Positions 5,629 through 9,905 of a DNA stretch of 9,905 nucleotides are shown here, in pieces (within the stretch, counting starts at the first letter, position 1; each line of letters starts with the position of its first letter). Made by a program: the position numbers and the translations under genes. The stretch spans positions 1-9,905 of the forward strand of contig JAMBLL010000055.1 of assembly GCA_023336765.1 (NCBI GenBank), in the 5' to 3' direction. The notes beneath the pieces are model-generated. The model searched no databases, was not told the origin of the DNA, and saw only the letters and a program-made list of their open reading frames with translations. The DNA is from Actinomycetes bacterium. GTDB lineage: Bacteria; Actinomycetota; Acidimicrobiia; Spongiisociales; UBA5794.

Positions 5629-5820
5629 TGCCACGCCGGGCTCATAGCCCGAAGGTCGGGCTCTCGAGTCGCTCGTTCCACTCATGCAGCCTTCTGCCCG
5701 GTGGCAAGGCTCCGGTCTCCGTAGACGGGGTTCCACGGGCTGGGGTCAAGATCTAGGCTCAGATCCTGCCCCCGATACGAGGAAAACCCTTGGCATTCCT
5801 ACATACGCCGAGGGTATCTT
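5629..5820 (+). repeat. tRNA-Met(CAU)-derived repeat, long form with 3' flank (site E)
   Basis: Core CTCATAGCCCGAAGGTCG (5641-5658) has one change against A. The insert aligns with that of site D, and the 3' part GGCTCAGATCCTGCCCCCGA (5756-5775) then TACGA matches the T arm and acceptor end of site A. The flank AAAACCCTTGG..CCTACAT..AGGGTAT (5783-5817) matches the flank of A, including its hairpin. TGCCAC (5629-5634) pairs with GTGGCA (5701-5706) and CGGGC (5637-5641) with GCCCG (5696-5700), an 11-bp stem with a 2-nt bulge. Confidence 0.6.
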
Positions 5821-6078
5821 CGCGTCCACTGGCAAACATCTAACGTATCTTCTAGCGGCGCCATCGAGAAGGCGCTGATCTGGAGAGTTCGCCATTCGGC
5901 GCGCGGTTCTTCTGGATACCGCCACCGGGTTGGCAAGGACGGACACGACGGCTCAGGCGACGGCAAGTATTCGGCGGTCCAATTCGCAAGCTGCGAGGTC
6001 AACGCAGAGTTCCCACACCGGAACGACCAGCGAGACAGCGATGAGATCTGCCACAACCACAGACCGGCATGCTGGGTG
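5821..6078. other. Gene-poor spacer between site E and the Fic gene
   Basis: Both strands carry open frames (for example minus 5799-6056) but none has recognisable motifs or a good start. No terminator for the Fic gene is evident. Confidence 0.35.
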
Positions 6079-7314
6079 TCACCGCGAGGATGGAGATTGA
6101 GGCACCGGTCTGACCGTCTCGTCGGTCGAGGTGTCGCCGATGGGGCTGGCGAGAGCGCGTTCTAATGATGTGAACAGGTCGAGGACGGCCGGTGCTTCGA
6201 AGATTCGGTACCGCTGTTTGCCGATGTTGCGTTGCGTCAGGATTCCCGCGTCGACCAGGCGGTTGATGGCTGCACCGGTCGCGACATCGGAGCGGTCGAT
6301 GAGCTCGGCGGCTGATTCCACGGTTAGGAGGGGGACTCCGGGGAGAACGTCGATGAGCAGATCTAGAGCCGACCCCTTTCGGACGGTGCCGAGGTTCGAC
6401 CGCCACTGGTGGACCAGTTCGTCGATCCTTGTGGCGTAGATCTGAGCGTCACCGCATGCTCGGAGGGTGGCGCCGGCGAAGGTTCGCAGCCACGTGTGGG
6501 CGGCCAGGGATCGCTCGGGCCTGTCGGCGGGATGGGTGTGCCTAAAGGCAGTCAGGCCGGAGATGTAGTCGTCGGACCACGTGGCGAGGACGAGGCTGAT
6601 GGGGGGCACGAATGTGGGGGAGAGCCCTCGCCGTCGGAGAATGACATGGATCAGCGCACGCCCTGTCCGTCCGTTTCCGTCGGCGAATGGGTGGATGGTC
6701 TCGAACTGGGCATGGGCGATGGCGGCCTGTACGAGTGGCGAGTGCTCGTCGCCGTTCACGTACTCGATGAGGTCCTGGACAAGTTCATGGACCTGGTCTG
6801 GTGGTGGTGGGACGAAGACCGCGCTGCATGGGTTGTAGGAGCTGCCGCCGATCCAGTTCTGCTGTTCCCGAACGACCCCTCCGAACTCGGGTCTCGGCGA
6901 GCGGTCCATCAGGACTCGGTGGATCTCCAACAGATCGGCCACCGAGATCCGCTCCGCTTGGACCGCCAGCTCGATAGCGGACTCCATGGCTGCGATGTTG
7001 CCGAGGACCTCGACGGCGACGCGATCTGCAGCCTCGCCTCCCCGGGCAAGCGCCGCCTCCGCCTCGACCAACCGCCGCGGTCCGGCGTCGAGTCCCTCGA
7101 TCTTGGACGAGGCGACCGACTCGGCTCGGAGGAGGAAGCGGGCGAGACCTTCGAGACTGACATGGCTCGTCCCGGCCTCGTTCAGGTCCCGGACCGCGGT
7201 CTCGGCGTCAGCGATGTCTGCTGCCAGGTCGCCAGGCAGGGTGAGATTCCATCCGGCGAGAGGATCGGGGAGGTAGGCGTCGTAGCTGCAGCCTTGGCGG
7301 TCGCTGCGGGTCAT
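6079..7314 (-). CDS. Fic-domain protein, class II with intramolecular inhibitory motif
   Basis: A 411-residue protein. The Fic active-site motif HPFADGNGRTGR is at residues 208-219 with all expected residues (His208 catalytic, Asp/Asn/Arg binding ATP phosphate). The inhibitory helix motif S-x-x-x-E-G is at 69-74 (SSKIEG), which places it in class II, where the motif lies N-terminal to the Fic core and its Glu blocks productive ATP binding. The flap region VREQQNWIGGSSYNPCSAVF lies at 148-167. The C-terminal third holds a winged-helix-like segment (LLTVESAAELIDRSDVATGA, then AINRLVDAGIL). Length and architecture match the common bacterial Fic-wHTH proteins. Known role: AMPylation of hydroxyl side chains, often self-limiting; the target here is unknown. 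The start ATG follows GAGGGG with almost no spacing, so a different start or leaderless translation is possible. The gene is monocistronic. Confidence 0.93.
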   Translation of the reverse strand: MTRSDRQGCSYDAYLPDPLAGWNLTLPGDLAADIADAETAVRDLNEAGTSHVSLEGLARFLLRAESVASSKIEGLDAGPRRLVEAEAALARGGEAADRVAVEVLGNIAAMESAIELAVQAERISVADLLEIHRVLMDRSPRPEFGGVVREQQNWIGGSSYNPCSAVFVPPPPDQVHELVQDLIEYVNGDEHSPLVQAAIAHAQFETIHPFADGNGRTGRALIHVILRRRGLSPTFVPPISLVLATWSDDYISGLTAFRHTHPADRPERSLAAHTWLRTFAGATLRACGDAQIYATRIDELVHQWRSNLGTVRKGSALDLLIDVLPGVPLLTVESAAELIDRSDVATGAAINRLVDAGILTQRNIGKQRYRIFEAPAVLDLFTSLERALASPIGDTSTDETVRPVPQSPSSR

Positions 7315-7849
7315 CCCCTCAAATCGGGGCTCCCATCGTCTCCGTACGTACTCGGCTATCCTTCGGCTCCCGTCGGGTGTAGCGAAGGTTACACGAAAAG
7401 CTTAGCTTAGAGAAGAGTTAACCAAAGGGAACGGGAATACTGCCCCGAAGCGCTCCCCTGCGACGTCGGAGTTCGCCGTCTGCGATTCGGAGCTGCCAGT
7501 CTGATCGCCTATTGACCCTGGAGTCATGCCATCGCTCCTATGGCCGCTACGCCCTGTGGCTCAAGAGCCAGTTCCGATATCGCCGGCAGGTGCCTCAACG
7601 CCCGAATCCGGGCCGTCCGAGATCGACCACACGTCACCTCCAGATTGGAGGGCACAGAAGTCGTCGGAACCACTGATAGCGCTCCAGGGGCGGTGCTGTT
7701 TCCTCAGATCCGGTGTCATATCCAGCTGGATCGCACACGGCAGTCATGCGCCTTTGTCGGATTCGGAACACCTCATGGGTTTGGAAACGTTCTGGATGGT
7801 TTCGACGAATGTGCCTTCGAGCATTCCGCTGGAACACCAGAGCTTTCGG
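7315..7849. other. Gene-poor 535-bp stretch between Fic and TetR genes
   Basis: Open frames exist on both strands but lack recognisable motifs. The plus frame 7526-7993 overlaps the TetR gene antisense. A minus frame from ATG 7824 to 7561 contains one TGA (7744-7746), giving x-LPC; no family resemblance is seen. GTGTA and TACAC (about 7377-7394) form a short inverted repeat in the presumed promoter region of Fic. It may contain a decayed gene. Confidence 0.4.
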
Positions 7850-8458
7850 TCAGGTTCTGATAGCCCATTGCCTGATCTCGGCTCGTACACCGTCGAGCAG
7901 GTCAGAAGTAGCGACAGTATCTGTTCCGCTGTGGTTGATCTGATTGATGCCGATGACGGTGGCGGTCAGAAGTCGACACCGTTGTTTACATAGGTCGGGG
8001 TCCGTCTGTCCGGCGACGGCAGCTCGTTCGAGTGCTGTTCGCAGACCCCCTTCGAGACGTTCGAGGTAGCGGTGAGTTGAATCGGGATCAGTGACCGTCC
8101 CCATGTCGTTGACGATGAGGCAGCCTGTAGGCACGTCTGACTCGAAGATGGCCTCGATCCTGTCGATGAATTCCACGATATCGGCGATGCCCTCCGTGCC
8201 GTTGTAGAGAGGCTCGAACAATCGTTCATCAGCGGAATCAACGTACGCACAGGCGGCACTGCGAAAGAGGCCCTTCTTGCCGTCGAAGCTGTTGTACAAT
8301 GTCGATCGGTCCACACCTGTCGCCGCTTCGAGGTCACGCAGCGTCGTGGCGGGATAGCCGTTCTTCCAGAAGGCGAGGGTCGCCGCAGATACAACCGCTT
8401 CACGGTCGTACAAGACAGGTCGTCCGACCTTCGGTGTCACGTCGCTTGCCTTTTGCAT
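7850..8458 (-). CDS. TetR/AcrR-family transcriptional regulator
   Basis: A 202-residue protein from ATG 8458; GTG at 8461 is an equally possible start one codon earlier. The N-terminal TetR helix-turn-helix is clear: GRPVLYDREAVVSAATLAFW, then KNGYPATTLRDLEAATGVDR and STLYNSFDGKKGLFRSA (about residues 12-65). The C-terminal ligand domain contains PTGCLIVNDMGTVTDP, the GC(L/F)..N motif typical of the AcrR-like subgroup, and two helices that would form the dimer interface. It is divergent from the DUF1330-SRPBCC pair, with a palindrome-rich 82-bp gap between them, the classic arrangement for a TetR repressor controlling itself and its neighbours. The inducer is unknown. Confidence 0.92.
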   Translation of the reverse strand: MQKASDVTPKVGRPVLYDREAVVSAATLAFWKNGYPATTLRDLEAATGVDRSTLYNSFDGKKGLFRSAACAYVDSADERLFEPLYNGTEGIADIVEFIDRIEAIFESDVPTGCLIVNDMGTVTDPDSTHRYLERLEGGLRTALERAAVAGQTDPDLCKQRCRLLTATVIGINQINHSGTDTVATSDLLDGVRAEIRQWAIRT

Positions 8459-8505
8459 CACCGTGTGTATATTACCATCTGCACGTTATACACTGCACGG
8501 TGTGA
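8459..8505. promoter_or_regulatory. Divergent promoter region with TetR operator-like inverted repeats
   Basis: CACCGTG (8459-8465) is complementary to CACGGTG (8496-8502), and GTGTATA (8465-8471) to TATACAC (8487-8493), giving nested inverted repeats with a 3-nt offset on the right side. TATACA on the minus strand (8471-8466) lies 7 bases before the TetR ATG and can act as a leaderless -10. TATACA at 8487-8492 on the plus strand is a possible -10 for the DUF1330 gene. Confidence 0.6.
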
Positions 8506-8540
8506 AACGATGCAACGACCTCGATTGAAAGAGAGCCCTC

Positions 8541-8837
8541 ATGGCAACACTCCTCGTAACACTCGCAACTGCCCCGGATCAAGATGAGGCGAGAGGACGA
8601 TACCTGGCGGGAGTCCAGCCTCTTCTGAAGGCTGCAGGCGGCCGAATGGTCAAGCAGCTGCGTGTTGCAGACGCCATCGTCGGGACAGCCGGCACATCGA
8701 TGGCAATCGTCATGGACTTCGACACAGCTGGAGCAATCGCGGATGTCTTCTCAAGCGAGGCCTATCAGGTATTGGTAGCTGATCGCGATACGGCATTCTC
8801 GAACATTGAGATTCTGATCACGGAGGATGCCGGATGA
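8541..8837 (+). CDS. DUF1330-like small protein
   Basis: A 98-residue protein; ribosome site GAGAG at 8530-8534, 6 bases before ATG. The pattern matches a ferredoxin-like alpha-beta fold of the DUF1330/dimeric barrel type: beta strand TLLVTLA, helix DEARGRYLAGVQPLLKAAGG, strand VKQLRVADAIVG, strand MAIVMDFDT, helix AGAIADVFSSEAYQVLVADR, strand NIEILITE. The FDTAGAIADVFSSEAYQ..DR segment is the characteristic part. Members are small cytosolic proteins of unknown activity. It is the first gene of a two-gene unit with the SRPBCC gene 40 bases downstream, probably controlled by the divergent TetR regulator. Confidence 0.82.
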   Translation: MATLLVTLATAPDQDEARGRYLAGVQPLLKAAGGRMVKQLRVADAIVGTAGTSMAIVMDFDTAGAIADVFSSEAYQVLVADRDTAFSNIEILITEDAG

Positions 8838-8877
8838 CACAAAGCCTGCCCAACAGCCACACAACAAGGGGAACCTG

Positions 8878-9324
8878 ATGCCTGAATTCACCGTATCTCG
8901 ACGGATCGACGCTCCGGTCGGAAAGGTCTGGGAGGTGCTTGACGATTTTGGAGACATCGCGCAATGGAGTCCAGGTATCAAGACCTCTGAGCTCACTTCC
9001 GAGGGGCCCGTCGGAGAGGGAACCACGCGAAACTGCAATTTCGTCGGACTCGGCGGTGTCAACGAACGTATCGACATATACCTACCCAACGAGCGGATGA
9101 CCGTGAACCTGTACGAGACTTTCAAGTTGCCAATCTCAGGGGCAGTAGCCGACTTCAACCTTGCTTCTGTCGAAAAAGGCACCGAACTGACCCTGCACTA
9201 CAGCTACACACTCAACCGACTGGGCCGCGCTGTCAAAGGTACGACAGAAAAGCAAATGAAGAAGGGAATCAATGGTCTCGCCGACGACCTTCGAAGTGCG
9301 AGCGAGCTGATCACCACCCGCTGA
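8878..9324 (+). CDS. SRPBCC-family (polyketide cyclase/START-like) protein
   Basis: A 148-residue protein from ATG 8878, preceded by AAGGGGAA (8866-8873). The frame is open from 8827 but that start would lack a good ribosome site. The fold signature is clear: strand TVSRRIDAPVGKVWEVLDDF then GDIAQWSPGI at the N-terminus, central strands with GEGTTRNCNF, then ERIDIYLPNERMTVNLYET, and the long C-terminal helix EKQMKKGINGLADDLRSASE. These proteins bind hydrophobic ligands in a deep pocket; some are cyclases or hydrolases, but the sequence gives no catalytic assignment. Together with the DUF1330 protein and TetR it suggests a small detoxification or ligand-sensing operon (inference). Confidence 0.9.
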   Translation: MPEFTVSRRIDAPVGKVWEVLDDFGDIAQWSPGIKTSELTSEGPVGEGTTRNCNFVGLGGVNERIDIYLPNERMTVNLYETFKLPISGAVADFNLASVEKGTELTLHYSYTLNRLGRAVKGTTEKQMKKGINGLADDLRSASELITTR

Positions 9325-9621
9325 CGTTCAGAAGCACCCGACAGCGGGTCGAAGGAGAGAACGTTGACACACGGATGTCGTACCGCTGACCCGGACGCCA
9401 GCGTGTACGGCCCGGTCCCCAGCTCCGCCGCCTGCCCCTCGCCTCCCAGATGATCAGGCTCCGGCCGCGGCCGCATTCACGATCCGTCGGCAGCGGTTGT
9501 GACGGACATCCCGGATCACGTCACGAAGTTGACATGATGCCGTCAACGAACGCTATCTCAAGGCAGAGCCACAGATCGGTCGCATCTCATGCCTCGGTGC
9601 GCGAGCGCCGCGCACCGCACT
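9325..9621. other. Gene-poor spacer right of the SRPBCC gene
   Basis: No supported gene. GTTGAC-8 nt-GTCAAC (9528-9547) is an inverted repeat. Frames on both strands are low-complexity Arg/Ser/Pro and look like shadows. Confidence 0.35.
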
Positions 9622-9903
9622 TCAGCGCGAGCATCCCTGCCGCGCCAGGGAGACGGATGGAGGAACGTTGTCCCGTGGCCTTGATGTGTACGCAGGAACG
9701 AGCAGATCAACGGTCGCACCGGCTCGGTCGACTGTTCGCTGCTTGTCCACCTTCGCCATCCTGATCCGCCCCGCCGAGCGCTGCTCCCGGATCGCATCAG
9801 CGGCCTGGAACACCACTAGTTTCGTCTCATGGGTCAGGAACCCGGAATCGACTAGCCACCAGCCGACAACAAGGAGAACAAGGAGAACAAGACAACGAGG
9901 AGA
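9622..9903 (-). CDS. Possible membrane-anchored hypothetical protein (partial, start outside window)
   Basis: An open minus-strand frame from the window edge to TGA at 9624-9622, 93 residues visible. It begins with a hydrophobic run (CLVLLVLLVVGWWLV) that looks like a signal anchor or membrane segment, followed by a soluble stretch TKLVVFQAADAIREQRSAGR then IRMAKVDKQRTVDRAGATVD with sensible amino-acid composition. No family is recognised. The hydrophobic run is encoded by an imperfect 9-nt tandem repeat (9870-9905; AAGGAGAAC units on the plus strand), so it could be repeat expansion. An ATG at 9816 (as GTG) would give a shorter soluble version. Confidence 0.4.
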   Translation of the reverse strand, partial: SPRCLVLLVLLVVGWWLVDSGFLTHETKLVVFQAADAIREQRSAGRIRMAKVDKQRTVDRAGATVDLLVPAYTSRPRDNVPPSVSLARQGCSR

Positions 9904-9905
9904 AC
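9870..9905. repeat. Imperfect 9-nt tandem repeat
   Basis: Units of AAGGAGAAC occur twice in a row, then AAGACAAC and GAGGAGAAC up to the window end. It is purine-rich on the plus strand and encodes Leu-Val repeats on the minus strand. Confidence 0.6.

Noticed and set aside
6409..7410. Long plus-strand ORF of 333 codons
   Set aside because: Lies fully antisense to the Fic gene, whose motifs are unambiguous; typical mirror ORF.
7561..7824. Possible second selenoprotein frame on the minus strand (TGA at 7744-7746 giving x-LPC)
   Set aside because: The frame has a plausible ATG at 7824 and a UxxC-like motif, but no recognisable fold around it and no conserved context; one TGA in 88 codons is expected by chance.
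7526..7993. Plus-strand ORF of 155 codons between Fic and TetR
   Set aside because: Its 3' third is antisense to the TetR gene and the rest has no recognisable motif or ribosome site.

Overview
The window looks like accessory chromosomal DNA of a GC-rich actinobacterium, perhaps an Acidimicrobiia-type lineage. This is an inference from codon choice, from GTG starts, and from several -10 boxes sitting 6-7 bases before a start codon, as in leaderless actinobacterial transcripts. No rRNA, phage structural gene, transposase, integrase or CRISPR array is visible.

Left end (1-1005). The window opens inside a rhodanese-CBS fusion gene. Its open frame is interrupted exactly twice, both times by TGA, and both TGAs replace the two cysteines of the CX4C rhodanese active-site loop. 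The four other cysteines of the protein use TGC or TGT. A perfect 7-bp hairpin with a GU-containing loop lies just downstream, at a distance suiting a bacterial SECIS. This is a strong candidate for a di-selenocysteine sulfurtransferase. A small YdeI-like protein follows.

Middle (1080-5820). Five copies of a tRNA-Met/fMet (CAU)-derived sequence, all in the + orientation, alternate with small self-contained gene modules. Site A (1088-1167) is nearly a whole tRNA-like unit. B (2586-2646), C (3881-4020), D (4701-4857) and E (5629-5820) are diverged copies, and C, D and E carry an extra segment of roughly 90 nt. The modules are: a secreted tandem DUF302 protein (A-B); an XRE antitoxin plus nucleotidyltransferase pair whose second gene has two in-frame stops (B-C); a small toxin/antitoxin-like pair with ATGA overlap and a 14-bp perfect inverted repeat at its promoter (C-D); and a solitary XRE regulator with a long C-terminal domain (D-E). 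The layout is cassette-array-like: repeats in one orientation, genes in either orientation, each module with its own promoter. The repeats lack recognisable integron attC core boxes, so a tRNA-targeting recombinase or serial accretion at a tRNA gene is the better guess.

Right part (5821-9905). A class II Fic protein on the minus strand lies right of site E. After a gene-poor 535-bp stretch come a TetR regulator and, divergent from it, a DUF1330 gene and an SRPBCC gene that probably form a TetR-controlled operon. The right edge may hold the 3' part of a minus-strand gene with one membrane segment, running out of the window.

TGA is the normal stop for most genes here, so genome-wide TGA reassignment is unlikely and the rhodanese TGAs need a local explanation.
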